A stretch of DNA of 64,000 nt from NCBI RefSeq assembly GCF_014200495.1, contig NZ_JACHBY010000003.1, forward strand, positions 248,001 to 312,000. The letters run 5' to 3'. Shown here in pieces: positions 35,153 through 44,638 of the stretch. The notes under the pieces are model-generated. The model worked only from the letters and a program-made list of their open reading frames with translations, had not been told where the DNA came from and searched no databases. How positions within the stretch are numbered: the first letter of the stretch is position 1; each line of letters starts with the position of its first letter. The stretch comes from Mucilaginibacter geliditolerans. GTDB taxonomy: Bacteria; Bacteroidota; Bacteroidia; Sphingobacteriales; Sphingobacteriaceae. The translations under genes were made by a program, and so were the position numbers.

Positions 35153-36223
35153 AGCTACGGTCCCTTCTTTAAGTTTTTCGGCGTTTTCCGCGAATTGAAG
35201 GGCTTCCATAATTTCCAATATATCGCCGTTCATTACACCTGGCAGGTTGTAAATGGTTAAGCCAATACGGTGCTCTGTTAAACGCCCCTGTGGATAGTTG
35301 TAGGTACGCACTTTAGCTGAACGGTCGCCTGTTGATACCATAGTTTTACGTTTTTTGGATGTTTCTTCCAGGTGCTTCTGCAACTCCATTTCATAAACAC
35401 GTGAACGTAATACCTGTAGGGCTTTATCGTAATTTTTAAGTTGTGATTTTTGATCCTGACACTGCGCAACAATACCGGTAGGTAAGTGTGTTAACCTAAC
35501 AGCCGAGTATGTTGTATTTACCGATTGCCCACCCGGACCAGACGCACAGAAAAGATCCTTACGGATATCGCTCACCTGCAGATCGATGTCAAATTCATCA
35601 ACCTCTGGCAACACCACTACGGTTGCCGCTGAGGTGTGAACCCGGCCCTGTGTTTCGGTATCAGGCACACGTTGTACACGGTGTACGCCCGATTCATATT
35701 TTAATGTACCGTAAGCATCTTCGGCTATTACCTTAAACACAATTTCCTTATAACCGCCTGATGTACCTTCGGTATAATCAACCAACTCTGTTTTCCAGCC
35801 GTTCTTTTCGCAAAAACGCATGTACATACGGTAAAGGTCGCCCGCAAAAAGCGCGGCTTCATCACCACCGGTACCACCACGAATTTCGACGATCGCATTT
35901 TTAGAATCTTCCGGATCTTTAGGTATCAGCATCAAACGGATGATTTCTTCCATCTCATCGCGTTTTACCAATAGTTCATCCAGTTCGCCTTTAGCCATTT
36001 CCCTGAACTCTTCGTCCTTTTCAGTAGCTAAAATTTCTTTATTGCTATCAATATTGCTCATAATGTTGCGGTATATGTTATACTCGTCAACAATTTTGGC
36101 CAGGTCTTTATATTCCTTATTCAATTGGGCAAAGCGCTTCATATCAGCCATAGCATCGGGGCTGCTCAATTCAGCTTCAACGTTTTTCCAGCGTTGAAAT
36201 ATCGCTTCTAATTTCTCTAACAT
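35150..36223 (-). CDS. prfA: Peptide chain release factor 1
   Basis: Releases peptides at UAA and UAG, 357 residues. N-terminal coiled-coil domain, then stop-codon recognition loop region [17 protein letters not shown] (PxT type, here P-D-T), the catalytic GGQ in [19 protein letters not shown] and the C-terminal [18 protein letters not shown]. The downstream side carries a GATTTGAAGA-word palindrome whose right arm overlaps the stop codon; another palindrome of a different word lies upstream. Confidence 0.96.
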   Translation of the reverse strand: MLEKLEAIFQRWKNVEAELSSPDAMADMKRFAQLNKEYKDLAKIVDEYNIYRNIMSNIDSNKEILATEKDEEFREMAKGELDELLVKRDEMEEIIRLMLIPKDPEDSKNAIVEIRGGTGGDEAALFAGDLYRMYMRFCEKNGWKTELVDYTEGTSGGYKEIVFKVIAEDAYGTLKYESGVHRVQRVPDTETQGRVHTSAATVVVLPEVDEFDIDLQVSDIRKDLFCASGPGGQSVNTTYSAVRLTHLPTGIVAQCQDQKSQLKNYDKALQVLRSRVYEMELQKHLEETSKKRKTMVSTGDRSAKVRTYNYPQGRLTEHRIGLTIYNLPGVMNGDILEIMEALQFAENAEKLKEGTVA

Positions 36224-36346
36224 ATATTTATTTGAAATAATTATAGCCAGCGCCAGGCTAGTAATTCCAGGTTTTGACTATCGGCTTTATATAAAAAAGC
36301 GCACAAAAATACGATTTTTTAGCCACATTTTAATTCACCGGAGTGT

Positions 36347-36507
36347 AAGATGTGCAAATGTGCGGATATTCAGATGTGCAGATTATGGTTAATGCGCAGA
36401 TGATTGATAAATAAATATTGCAATGGCGCTTCATTTGCACATACGCACATCTGCATATTTGCACATCAAACTGCTTCATTTGCACATCTGCATATCCGCA
36501 CATCTAA
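36347..36507. repeat. Iterated-word palindrome between prfA and lpxH
   Basis: The left part has GATGTGCAAATGTGCGGATA and CAGATGTGCAGATTATGG. The right part (36431-36506) has ATTTGCACATACGCACATCT, ATTTGCACATCAAA, ATTTGCACATCTGCATATCC and GCACATCTAAC. Its end overlaps the lpxH stop. Confidence 0.78.
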
Positions 36508-37250
36508 CTAAAGTATTTCAAACTCAATTCCTCACCGTCAAACTCGGCGTAAGAGTTGTAGTTGATCCACTCGCCAAGGTTTATATAGCGGGTTTTATCG
36601 GTAAGCTGTATATCTAATGGCAAATGCCTGTGGCCAAATATCAGGTAATCATAATAAGTGGTTTGCAATACCTCACGACTGTAAGTGACCAACCATTCCT
36701 GCTCGTATATTTTGCGGTCTTCTTTTTTATCGTTAACAATCCTGCTGTTCTGCGACCAACGGTTAGCTATGCCTATGCCTAAATTAGGGTGCAGACGCGC
36801 AAAAAGCCATTGGCACAATTTACTGCGGAAAAATTTCTTGAGTACTTTGTATTTTCTGTCTCCCGGACCAAGGCCATCACCATGGTGCAGGAAGAACTTT
36901 TTGCCGCCACGTTCAATCACCAATTCATTGGTGATAATGGTTGCGCCCAACTCCTTTACAAAATAATCGAACATCCACATATCATGGTTGCCTTTAAACA
37001 TCCACAATTTTATGCCTGAGTCGGTTAATTCGGCCAGTTTACCTAATAAACGGATATAACCTTTAGGTACCACGGTTTTATATTCAAACCAAAAATCAAA
37101 AACATCGCCCATTAAAAAAACCTCGGCGGCATCTGCTTTTATGCTATCCAACCAGCGCACAAAACGGTCCTCACGTTGGCGCGATGAGGCATAACTACCT
37201 GCACCTAAGTGGATATCGGAAGCAAAATAAAGTTTATTTGGGGTTGGCAT
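36504..37250 (-). CDS. lpxH: UDP-2,3-diacylglucosamine diphosphatase
   Basis: Metallophosphoesterase of 248 residues that hydrolyses UDP-2,3-diacylglucosamine to lipid X in lipid A synthesis at the inner membrane. Metal motifs are YFASDIHLGAGSYAS, FLMGDVFDFWFEYK, WMFKGNHDMWMFD, FFLHHGDGLGPGD and LIFGHRHLP. The FDFWFEY segment is specific for the LpxH group as opposed to other phosphoesterases. It is upstream of prfA on the same strand, separated by a palindrome. Confidence 0.9.
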   Translation of the reverse strand: MPTPNKLYFASDIHLGAGSYASSRQREDRFVRWLDSIKADAAEVFLMGDVFDFWFEYKTVVPKGYIRLLGKLAELTDSGIKLWMFKGNHDMWMFDYFVKELGATIITNELVIERGGKKFFLHHGDGLGPGDRKYKVLKKFFRSKLCQWLFARLHPNLGIGIANRWSQNSRIVNDKKEDRKIYEQEWLVTYSREVLQTTYYDYLIFGHRHLPLDIQLTDKTRYINLGEWINYNSYAEFDGEELSLKYFS

Positions 37251-37313
37251 GTGCGCAAAAGTACGTTGTTAAGCTGAAAGGAGAAAACGATATGAAAAGC
37301 GATCCTTTATTTA

Positions 37314-37775
37314 CTAGCCCATCAGCAATCGTCCCAAAACCAGTACAGCTACAATAATCAATACAGGTTTAGCAATGCTTTTAGGGTAATAGTCATTATC
37401 CGGGAAATATTTCCTGAAGAAATATTGTGTTAAAATCAGTCCGCCGATAACATTAAACGAAGTAGATAAGCCCAATATAATGAGGTATGTTTTGTTTAGG
37501 TTCGTCAGATCAACTTTATAATCTACTATATTAATTTTTAAAGCCAATAAAATTTCACTGGTTATTATGTCTATCGCAAATAAATATGCCAGCAAAAATA
37601 TCAATACTATGTAAACTGCTTTTTTAAAGCCTGCAGCATACAAATTCAGCATTAACAAAACACCGCCAAATATAAAACTTGGGAATATTGAAAAACCGAA
37701 AATAGCCCATTTTGAATATATTTCAACGTAACTATCATCCTGTTGTTCCGGCCCGTTGTTCTCATCAATTTCCAT
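37314..37775 (-). CDS. Hypothetical membrane protein
   Basis: 153 residues, not recognised. After a polar acidic N-terminus (EIDENNGPEQQDDSYVE) there are four hydrophobic segments, roughly at 27-48, 51-75, 93-115 and 133-152 (for example FGFSIFPSFIFGGVLLMLNL and PVLIIVAVLVLGRLL), and YFFRKYFPDNDYYPKS between the last two. Located upstream of lpxH on the same strand with 63 bases between; relation unclear. Confidence 0.65.
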   Translation of the reverse strand: MEIDENNGPEQQDDSYVEIYSKWAIFGFSIFPSFIFGGVLLMLNLYAAGFKKAVYIVLIFLLAYLFAIDIITSEILLALKINIVDYKVDLTNLNKTYLIILGLSTSFNVIGGLILTQYFFRKYFPDNDYYPKSIAKPVLIIVAVLVLGRLLMG

Positions 37776-37979
37776 GTGTCAAATATAATACTAAAAAATA
37801 TTGGCGCTAAGTAAATTGTAAATGTTCCACTTTAAAATCGCCTTTCTACACTGGCTCTTATTTACATGCAATCCTTAATCTTATGTTGATAATAAAATAA
37901 CCCATCAATTAGACACAAACCCATTGTTTTAACGTTCTACCATTCATAAACAAGTTTGTTGATCAGCTCATGAAACATT

Positions 37980-38606
37980 ATGAAAATTAAGTCGCTTACC
38001 ATTTTCACGTTGTTTTTATTTATGCTGACAGCCGCATCTGCGCAGGATAAATGGGAATTAAGGCGAAATGAAGATGGTATCACTATTTATTCACGACAAT
38101 CGCCCGATGGTAAATTAGTGGAACTACGCCTGCTATGCCAGCTGGATGCCACACCCGGGGAGCTTATAAAGCAACTTATGGATATTGACAGCTATAGTAG
38201 CTGGGTTTATAGCAATAAAAAATCGGGCATTATAAAAAGGGTGAACGACCATGATATTATTTATTTTACCGAAGCTCACCTACCCTGGCCCATACAGGAC
38301 CGCGACCTGGTAGTCGAACTTAATATTGAACCCACCACTAGTCCAAATGCACAGCAAATTATACTGGTTAAAAGCATTAACGGTATACTGCCTCCTAAAA
38401 AACACTTCATCCGGATACCTTATTCGGTGGTAACGTGGCGAATAACCCCTGTGCCTGGTAACAAAATAAATGTAGACTATACTTTTAGCCTTGACCCGGG
38501 CGGCAGTATCCCCCGATGGCTGATAAACTTAACCCTTACAACAGGGCCCTATAAATCTTTTGTAAAACTCAGGGAATTATTGAAAGCAGAGCGGGATAAA
38601 CGGTAA
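37980..38606 (+). CDS. START-domain lipid-binding-like protein
   Basis: 208 residues with a cleavable signal (about 1-21, ASAQ). The mature part matches bacterial START/SRPBCC proteins: WELRRNEDGITIYSRQSPDG, VELRLLCQLDA, DIDSYSSWVYSNKKS, LPWPIQDRDLVVELNIE and DYTFSLDPGGSIPRWLIN. Likely binds a hydrophobic ligand in the periplasm; ligand unknown. The next gene starts 65 bases downstream on the same strand. Confidence 0.82.
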   Translation: MKIKSLTIFTLFLFMLTAASAQDKWELRRNEDGITIYSRQSPDGKLVELRLLCQLDATPGELIKQLMDIDSYSSWVYSNKKSGIIKRVNDHDIIYFTEAHLPWPIQDRDLVVELNIEPTTSPNAQQIILVKSINGILPPKKHFIRIPYSVVTWRITPVPGNKINVDYTFSLDPGGSIPRWLINLTLTTGPYKSFVKLRELLKAERDKR

Positions 38607-38671
38607 AATTCACCTTCCGTTTTAACTTTCACCTCAAAAAACTATCTTTATTACCTGTATTTAACTAAAAA

Positions 38672-40789
38672 ATGACAAAGACGACTTGCTTAGCTGTATC
38701 TGCATTTTTACTTTGCAGCTTTACGTACGCCCAACAAATGAATATTAAAACACTGCCCTACCCCAAAACCAAGAAAATAAATACCGTTGATACTTATTTC
38801 GACACAGAAGTGCCCGACCCATATCGCTGGCTGGAAGATGACCGTGCCGATGATACCAGGGAATGGGTAAAGGCTGAAAATACAGTTACAGAAAATTACC
38901 TGTCGCAAATACCTTACCGCGAGGCTATCCGTAAACAACTGGAAACCTTGTGGAACTATGAAAAATACAGCGCGCCATTTAAAGAAGGTCAATACACCTA
39001 TTTTTATAAGAACGATGGCTTACAAAGCCAGTCGGTTTTATATCGGCAGGTTGGCAATGGCACACCCGAGGTATTTTTAGATCCCAATAAGTTTTCGACA
39101 GATGGTACAACCTCCATGCAGGGTATCGATTTCACCAAGGATGGCAGCATGGCGGCCTACCAATTATCAGAAGGTGGCTCCGACTGGCGTAAGGTGATCG
39201 TTATTAATACAGCTGATAAAGGCATTATTGGCGATACGCTTACTGATATAAAATTCAGCGGCATTGCCTGGAAAGGCAACGAGGGATTTTACTACAGCAG
39301 CTACGATAAACCAAAAGAGGGCAGTCAGCTTGCAGGGATGACACAGTATCATAAACTATTCTATCACAAACTGGGCACACCACAAAGTACTGATAAACTG
39401 ATATTTGGCGGCGAAGCCACACCCCGCCGCTATATAGGTGCTTACTTAACCGAGGATGAGCGCTTTTTGGTGATAACCGCGGCCAATACAACAACAGGCA
39501 ACGAGCTTTACCTGGAAGACCTGAGCAAACCCGGCAGCGGCATTGTTAACGTGGTTGATAACTTTGATAATGAGCACAGCATTTTGGATAATGTGGGCAG
39601 CAAGCTGTACATTATTACCAACCTGTATTCGCCCAATTTTAAGCTAATTACAGTTGACGCGGCTAGCCCAAAAATTGTTTACTGGAAGGACCTGATACCT
39701 CAAACCAAAAACGTATTAACGGCATCAACCGGTGGCGGTAAAATATTTGCCGAATACCTGAAAGATGCCACATCATTGATTGAGCAGTATGATATGGAAG
39801 GTAAACTGGAACGTACCATCACCTTGCCATCGGTAGGTACTGCGGCAGGTTTCGGGGCAAAAAAGGAAGAGAAGGAAGTGTATTATACCTTCACCAGTTA
39901 TATTTATCCATCTACTATTTTTAAGTACGATATAGCCAGCGGACAATCAACCTTATATAAAAAATCGGGGGTAAAATTTGATCCGGATCAATACCAGTCG
40001 GAACAGGTTTTTTATGCATCAAAGGATGGCACTAAAATCCCGATGATCATCACTTATAAAAAAGGAACCGTATTAAATGGTAAAAATCCCCTGTTATTAT
40101 ATGCCTACGGCGGTTTTGGGGTGAGCTTAACGCCTGCTTTCAGTACATCAAACATCATATTTTTAGAGCATGGCGGCATTTATGCCGTACCTAACCTGCG
40201 TGGCGGCGGCGAGTACGGCGAAACATGGCACCGTAAAGGCATAAAGATGCATAAGCAAAATGTATTTGATGATTTTATTGCCGCTGCTGAATACCTCATC
40301 AAACATAAATATACCTCAAAGGATTATCTGGCCATATCAGGCGGCTCAAACGGTGGCTTGCTCATCGGTGCTATCATCACACAACGCCCTGACCTGTTTA
40401 AAGTGGCTTTCCCGGCTGTTGGGGTTTTGGATATGCTGCGTTATAATAAATTTACCGCAGGTGCAGGCTGGAGCTATGATTATGGCACAGCCGAAGACTC
40501 AAAAGAAATGTTCAATTACCTGTATAAATATTCGCCTTACCATGCTTTAAAACCCGGCAATTACCCGGCAACCATGATCACCACCGGCGATCATGACGAC
40601 CGTGTGGTACCTGCGCATTCCTTTAAATTCGCAGCACGTTTGCAGGAGGATCAAACAGGTCCGGCGCCGGTGCTTATCCGTATTGAAACCAAAGCTGGCC
40701 ATGGCGCCGGTAAATCAACCGCCCAGGTTATTAATGAGCAGGCTGATAAATGGGCGTTTTTGTTTGAGAATATGGGGATTGTGTGGTAG
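38672..40789 (+). CDS. Prolyl oligopeptidase (S9A)
   Basis: Exported post-proline endopeptidase of 705 residues, normal for the family. Signal peptide 1-20 (FTYAQQ). The N-terminal segment has VPDPYRWLEDDRADDTREWV, a signature of S9A. The seven-blade propeller follows, then the alpha/beta-hydrolase with LLYAYGGFGVSLTPAFS, NLRGGGEYGETWHRKG, the nucleophile in LAISGGSNGGLLIGA, the aspartate in TTGDHDDRVVPAHS and the histidine in KAGHGAGKS. Confidence 0.95.
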   Translation: MTKTTCLAVSAFLLCSFTYAQQMNIKTLPYPKTKKINTVDTYFDTEVPDPYRWLEDDRADDTREWVKAENTVTENYLSQIPYREAIRKQLETLWNYEKYSAPFKEGQYTYFYKNDGLQSQSVLYRQVGNGTPEVFLDPNKFSTDGTTSMQGIDFTKDGSMAAYQLSEGGSDWRKVIVINTADKGIIGDTLTDIKFSGIAWKGNEGFYYSSYDKPKEGSQLAGMTQYHKLFYHKLGTPQSTDKLIFGGEATPRRYIGAYLTEDERFLVITAANTTTGNELYLEDLSKPGSGIVNVVDNFDNEHSILDNVGSKLYIITNLYSPNFKLITVDAASPKIVYWKDLIPQTKNVLTASTGGGKIFAEYLKDATSLIEQYDMEGKLERTITLPSVGTAAGFGAKKEEKEVYYTFTSYIYPSTIFKYDIASGQSTLYKKSGVKFDPDQYQSEQVFYASKDGTKIPMIITYKKGTVLNGKNPLLLYAYGGFGVSLTPAFSTSNIIFLEHGGIYAVPNLRGGGEYGETWHRKGIKMHKQNVFDDFIAAAEYLIKHKYTSKDYLAISGGSNGGLLIGAIITQRPDLFKVAFPAVGVLDMLRYNKFTAGAGWSYDYGTAEDSKEMFNYLYKYSPYHALKPGNYPATMITTGDHDDRVVPAHSFKFAARLQEDQTGPAPVLIRIETKAGHGAGKSTAQVINEQADKWAFLFENMGIVW

Positions 40790-40812
40790 CACTATCTTGT
40801 CAATTTAGCCAG

Positions 40813-40919
40813 GCGTCATTGCGAGGTACGAAGCAATCTCTACGCAGGCAGGTCGAATATAAAAGGCCAACTCTTCGCTCTGTATAGTTTAGAGATTGCT
40901 TCGTACCTCGCAATGACGC
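40813..40919. repeat. GTCAT...ATGAC palindromic repeat
   Basis: GCGTCATTGCGAGGTACGAA, then GCAATCTCTA, facing TAGAGATTGCTTCGTACCTC and GCAATGACGC; arms of about 30 bp. Confidence 0.92.
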
Positions 40920-40975
40920 TTATTTAATAAAAGGTAATTAATAAGGTATTCCAAAGAGGGGGCTGTGTTTATATC

Positions 40976-41248
40976 ATGACCAATAAGTTACATACGGTAT
41001 TGTATGTTGGCGTTACTTCTGATATTATTAGTAGGACATGGGAACATAAAAATAATAAGTATCCCCGCAGTTTTACTTCAAGATATAAATGCAATAAATT
41101 AGTCTATTATACTTTTCATTCTCATATTGAAGAGGCTATTGCCACCGAAAAGTTAATTAAAGGAAATAGCCGGGAATATAAAAAGCAATTGGTGCATTCT
41201 ATGAATCCTGAGTGGAAAGATTTGTATGATGAATTAACAAAAGAATAA
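40976..41248 (+). CDS. GIY-YIG nuclease-like protein, start uncertain
   Basis: Small GIY-YIG domain protein (UvrC-like nuclease fold). From ATG 40976 it has 90 residues: TVLYVGVTSDIISRTWEHKN, KLVYYTFHSHIEEAIATEKL and MNPEWKDLYDEL. The frame upstream is open back to a stop at 40928 and reads FQRGGCVYI before the Met, which supplies the missing GIY part (C-V-Y) of the motif. No ATG, GTG or TTG lies in that stretch, so either a rare start (ATT) is used or the start was lost. It lies between two copies of the same repeat. Confidence 0.7.
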   Translation: MTNKLHTVLYVGVTSDIISRTWEHKNNKYPRSFTSRYKCNKLVYYTFHSHIEEAIATEKLIKGNSREYKKQLVHSMNPEWKDLYDELTKE

Positions 41249-41265
41249 AACGCATCAATAAAAAA

Positions 41266-41379
41266 GCGTCATTGCGAGGTACGAAGCAATCTCTACGCAG
41301 GCAGGTCGGATATGCAAGTTTTATACCTTTAGCTTGGCTCTGCACAGTTTAGAGATTGCTTCGTACCTCGCAATGACGC
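41266..41379. repeat. GTCAT...ATGAC palindromic repeat
   Basis: Very similar to 40813-40919 (same outer 30 bp and ACGCAGGCAGGTCG in the loop), in the same orientation. The two copies bracket the GIY-YIG gene. Confidence 0.92.
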
Positions 41380-41398
41380 GCGGAAAAATAACAAAACA

Positions 41399-41430
41399 AC
41401 AAAGGGCGGGGATTTTATCCCGCCCTTTGT
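41399..41430 (-). terminator. Strong terminator of the 41454 gene
   Basis: ACAAAGGGCGGG pairs perfectly with CCCGCCCTTTGT. On the minus strand TGTTTTG and further Ts follow. Confidence 0.85.
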
Positions 41431-41453
41431 CGTTTTGTATTAAAACTTTTTTT

Positions 41454-41933
41454 TTACCTGCCATCGTGACCGTGGTCATGTCCATTATCTCCATGTCCAT
41501 GATCACCGTGGCCATTATCACCATGCCAGTGATTGCGGTACTTGTCGTCATGACTATCGCGGATAACTACCTGGTCTCTTCTGCCACGGTATTGAGCATA
41601 TTTGGCCCTTATTTGGGAGTGGTGAACCCATGGCTGAGGCTGGTTCACAACTACTTTATAGCCATGATATACATCATAATTGCTGTATCTTGGCGGTAAG
41701 CCACGTGAATGTACCCATACGTTATTGCTGAAGTAAACATATTGATGCGCGTTAACATCGTAATAAGAATCAATATCGGGCATATAATAATAATCAGCAT
41801 GATCGTAACCAACAGGGCCCCATTCGGGCTGGCTACCAATGTTTATACCTACACTAAAATGAACTTGTGCGTCGGCAAATTTGAATGACAAGCAGCTAAA
41901 TAATATAACTGCCATAAAGATTAACTTTTTCAT
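41454..41933 (-). CDS. Exported protein with His/Gly/Asp-rich tail
   Basis: About 159 residues from ATG 41933 (MKKLIFMAVILFSCLSF; signal peptide about 1-22, cut near ADAQ). The mature part is Tyr-rich (HADYYYMPDIDSYYDVNAHQ, YVYFSNNVWVHSRGLPPRY) and resembles short Bacteroidota proteins of unknown role. The last 22 residues are a low-complexity run HWHGDNGHGDHGHGDNGHDH, then GHDGR, likely to bind divalent metals such as nickel, zinc or copper. No metal transporter is adjacent. Confidence 0.72.
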   Translation of the reverse strand: MKKLIFMAVILFSCLSFKFADAQVHFSVGINIGSQPEWGPVGYDHADYYYMPDIDSYYDVNAHQYVYFSNNVWVHSRGLPPRYSNYDVYHGYKVVVNQPQPWVHHSQIRAKYAQYRGRRDQVVIRDSHDDKYRNHWHGDNGHGDHGHGDNGHDHGHDGR

Positions 41934-42131
41934 GATATATATAGTTTGGATGTATGACAAATAATATCAATAATAGTTTAGCTATTTATTTAATATACAC
42001 TAACGCAAGAAAATAAATTCATCATAAAACACGCCACATCAATACACAACATATTGATATACAGGTATTATATATTATAAAAAGCAAAAAAAATTATATC
42101 TGAGCGTTATTAAAAGGTCTAATAATAATTA

Positions 42132-43868
42132 TTATTGATCGTCGCTATTATTGGTAGTGTCTGCTGCTTTTTTAGTTGATACTGCTGCTAATACAGGTTT
42201 GCCGATCACTTTGTAACTCCCCTCGCCCTTTAGTATGGCATCAAGCTGGGTTTTATCCTGCATAGTTTTTATAGCCTGGGCCAGCTCGGTATCATACTTA
42301 AAATTGGCCAGGTAACGGCCTTTTTCGTAATAATAACGTGATGATATCTCGTTTTCCAACAGCTGTTTTATTTCGTCCTTATGAATTTGCAGGTCGTTCT
42401 TTTTGCTTTCGAGCAGTTTGGCCTGCAGGTTATTGAACTCCGTTTGCACCTGGTCGAATTGTTTTTCCTTGGTAGCCTCTGTTTTAAGCTGGGTCAGCAA
42501 TTTTTCAGTAGGGCTGCTATAGCTATAATTTTTATCCGACAGGAACTTCACAAAATCGTTATAATCAGCATCAGACAGGGTGAAAGTACGAGGATCGGGT
42601 AATTTGGCGTGTTTTTCACGGTACAGGGTGGCATAATCAAATATCAGCAGTTTACTCAGTATGCTTTGCGTAACACTTGCAAAACGTTCCTGCTTTACAA
42701 AAATATCAGGGTAGATGCCGCTGCCATCATATACTGAACGGCCATCCTTGGTTTTAAATTCGTGGAGGAGTGAATCGGCTACTTTTACTACGCTGCCGTC
42801 ATCTTTGCGGTGGGTATAATCCAGCGCCTGTATACACCTGCCCGATGGCACATAATACTTAGCGATGGTTATCTTCACTAAACTATTGTATGGCAATGAA
42901 AATGTTTGCTGTACCAGCCCTTTGCCAAAGCTGCGCTGACCAATGATCACCGCGCGGTCGAGATCCTGTAACGAGCCAGCCACAATCTCGGAGGCTGAGG
43001 CCGAATGACTGTTAACCAACACCACCAATGGCATATCAGGCACCATGGGTATGTTAGTTGTGTTATAAGTAAAGTTTTTCTCTTTTATTTTACCGCGTTG
43101 TGATACTACTTCAACCCCTTTGGGTACAAAAAGGTTCACGATTTTTACGGCTTCCTGCAATATACCGCCGCCATTTGAGCGCAGGTCGAGGATGATACCG
43201 TTGGGATTATTCTTTTTCAGTTCGGTTAAGGCATTGGTTACTTCATCGCCCGAGTTTTCCAGGAACCTGTCGAGTTTTATATAACCCATATTACCATCAA
43301 CCATACCGTAATAGGATACGTTAGGCTGTTTTATCTCGTCCCTAACAAGGTCCTTTTCAATAGGGGCATTGTTATCGCGCTTAATCAACAGCTTTATTTC
43401 GGCGCCCTTTGAGCCTTTCAGCAACAAGCTCACATCGTCATTATTTTTACTGTTAAGGTCGATGCCGTTTATTTTCAGGATCTGGTCGCCGGGGCGGATA
43501 TCGGCCTTTTGTGCCGGGAAACCCTCAAATACTTCAGATACATATACACCACCGTTACGCACAAAAATACTGGTACCGATACCTCCGTATTGGGTGCTTA
43601 CATAATGCAGCTTATAATCTTCAATTTCTGATTCGGGAACAAATTCGGTATAAGGGTCGAGGCCGTCAAGCATGGCATCGGCACCCGTTTTTATCATTTT
43701 TGCAGAATTGATATCGTCAACATAATTAATGTTGACCTCTTTATATAGTGATGCAAAAACATCCAGATTTTTAGATATCTGGAACAGGTCATCATCAAAA
43801 CTCCATATAGCTGTTGCCAAAACTACTATCCCGGCGGATAGCAGCAGCCTTTTATAATTCCTTTTCAT
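42132..43868 (-). CDS. C-terminal processing peptidase (S41) with PDZ domain
   Basis: 578-residue periplasmic protease of the CtpA/Tsp type. An N-terminal signal/anchor (about 7-24) leads into an N-terminal cap, a PDZ domain (about 85-170: QYGGIGTSIFVRNGGVYVSE, FPAQKADIRPGDQILKING) and the catalytic core: GYIKLDRFLENSGDEVTNAL, GIILDLRSNGGGILQEAV, the nucleophile in LVNSHSASASEIVAGSLQD and the lysine in GQRSFGKGLVQQT. The long C-terminal region (about 460-560) is predicted helical and rich in K/E/Q. Confidence 0.94.
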   Translation of the reverse strand: MKRNYKRLLLSAGIVVLATAIWSFDDDLFQISKNLDVFASLYKEVNINYVDDINSAKMIKTGADAMLDGLDPYTEFVPESEIEDYKLHYVSTQYGGIGTSIFVRNGGVYVSEVFEGFPAQKADIRPGDQILKINGIDLNSKNNDDVSLLLKGSKGAEIKLLIKRDNNAPIEKDLVRDEIKQPNVSYYGMVDGNMGYIKLDRFLENSGDEVTNALTELKKNNPNGIILDLRSNGGGILQEAVKIVNLFVPKGVEVVSQRGKIKEKNFTYNTTNIPMVPDMPLVVLVNSHSASASEIVAGSLQDLDRAVIIGQRSFGKGLVQQTFSLPYNSLVKITIAKYYVPSGRCIQALDYTHRKDDGSVVKVADSLLHEFKTKDGRSVYDGSGIYPDIFVKQERFASVTQSILSKLLIFDYATLYREKHAKLPDPRTFTLSDADYNDFVKFLSDKNYSYSSPTEKLLTQLKTEATKEKQFDQVQTEFNNLQAKLLESKKNDLQIHKDEIKQLLENEISSRYYYEKGRYLANFKYDTELAQAIKTMQDKTQLDAILKGEGSYKVIGKPVLAAVSTKKAADTTNNSDDQ

Positions 43869-43869
43869 T

Positions 43870-44058
43870 AGATATGAGACGTGAGATTTGAGATATTAGA
43901 CATTATGAAAATTAAATCAATCTCCTAATAACAATTTATGTTATTAACGATATTTTATAAAAATAAATATAAGATTTTTGTAATTAGATATCGGTTTTAA
44001 TATAATCAAAGATTAGCCGAACTCTGAGCCTCAAATCTCATCTCTGAAATCTAAATCT
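43870..44058. repeat. Iterated-word palindrome upstream of the S41 gene
   Basis: Left arm 43870-43903: AGATATGAGACGTGAGATTT, then GAGATATTAGACAT. Right arm 44021-44058: CTCTGAGCCTCAAATCTC, then ATCTCTGAAATCTAAATCT, ending at the stop of the 44057 gene. Confidence 0.72.
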
Positions 44059-44272
44059 ATAACCTGTTATTATCAATATTTACCAGCGCTTTTTGCAGGG
44101 TAAATACTACATACTTTCTATCACGGTTCACCAGCTTCATTAAATTACCGATAAGGCTTTCTTCCTGGCCTTCGGTATATTGTAACTGCGCATCACTTAA
44201 ATGGTTATATTTTCTCTGGATCTTGATTTTTACCCGCTGCCAATCTTTATTTGATATGCTGATCTCTGCCAT
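44057..44272 (-). CDS. Small CsbD-like protein (tentative)
   Basis: 71 residues without signal or membrane segment. The stretch WQRVKIKIQRKYNHLSDAQL followed by QYTEGQEESLIGNLMKLVNR resembles the CsbD general-stress protein pattern (helix, LTDDDL-like turn, EGxxDxLxGxLQ helix). The C-terminal extension KYVVFTLQKALVNIDN is not part of that family. Function unknown; the assignment rests on weak similarity. Confidence 0.5.
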   Translation of the reverse strand: MAEISISNKDWQRVKIKIQRKYNHLSDAQLQYTEGQEESLIGNLMKLVNRDRKYVVFTLQKALVNIDNNRL

Positions 44273-44327
44273 GTTTAAAATTTTAACAAAAATATAAAAA
44301 TTGGAGTAAACTAGTAAACATTATACT

Positions 44328-44526
44328 TGTCATTCTGAGCGGTAGCGAAAAAACCGCACGTGCGTTAACCGGTTACTTGTAGAATAGATACTTCGTTCCT
44401 CAGCATGACAATTCCTTTTTATAAACTTCACTGTCATTCTGAGCGGTAGCGAAGAACCTACCCGCGTTTAATTTCCATAGGATAGTCTGACGCTTGCAAA
44501 TAGATGCTTCGTTCCTCAGCATGACA
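44328..44526. repeat. Two GTCAT repeats, CTGAG subfamily
   Basis: Copies at 44328-44409 and 44432-44526, both running TGTCATTCTGAGCGGTAGCG to GTTCCTCAGCATGACA. The centres differ. Confidence 0.9.
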
Positions 44527-44581
44527 ATGCGTTATTGAATTATGAATGATGAAGTTTTAAAAAAGCTTATAAACAAGTAAA

Positions 44582-44602
44582 GCCCCTGTTGGGCAGGGGC
44601 CT
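44582..44602 (-). terminator. Terminator-like hairpin after the tRNA pair
   Basis: GCCCCTG (44582-44588) pairs with CAGGGGC (44594-44600) over a 5-base loop. On the minus strand it is followed by TTTACTTGTTT. It lies 39 bases past the 3' end of the second tRNA. Confidence 0.7.
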
Positions 44603-44638
44603 TTACTAACCAATTATAAACCTAAATTATGAGAAGAG

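Noticed and set aside
34982..36507. CRISPR-like array in the repetitive spacers around prfA
   Set aside because: Words are short, imperfect, unevenly spaced and change strand between arms; there are no constant repeats with unique spacers and no cas genes.
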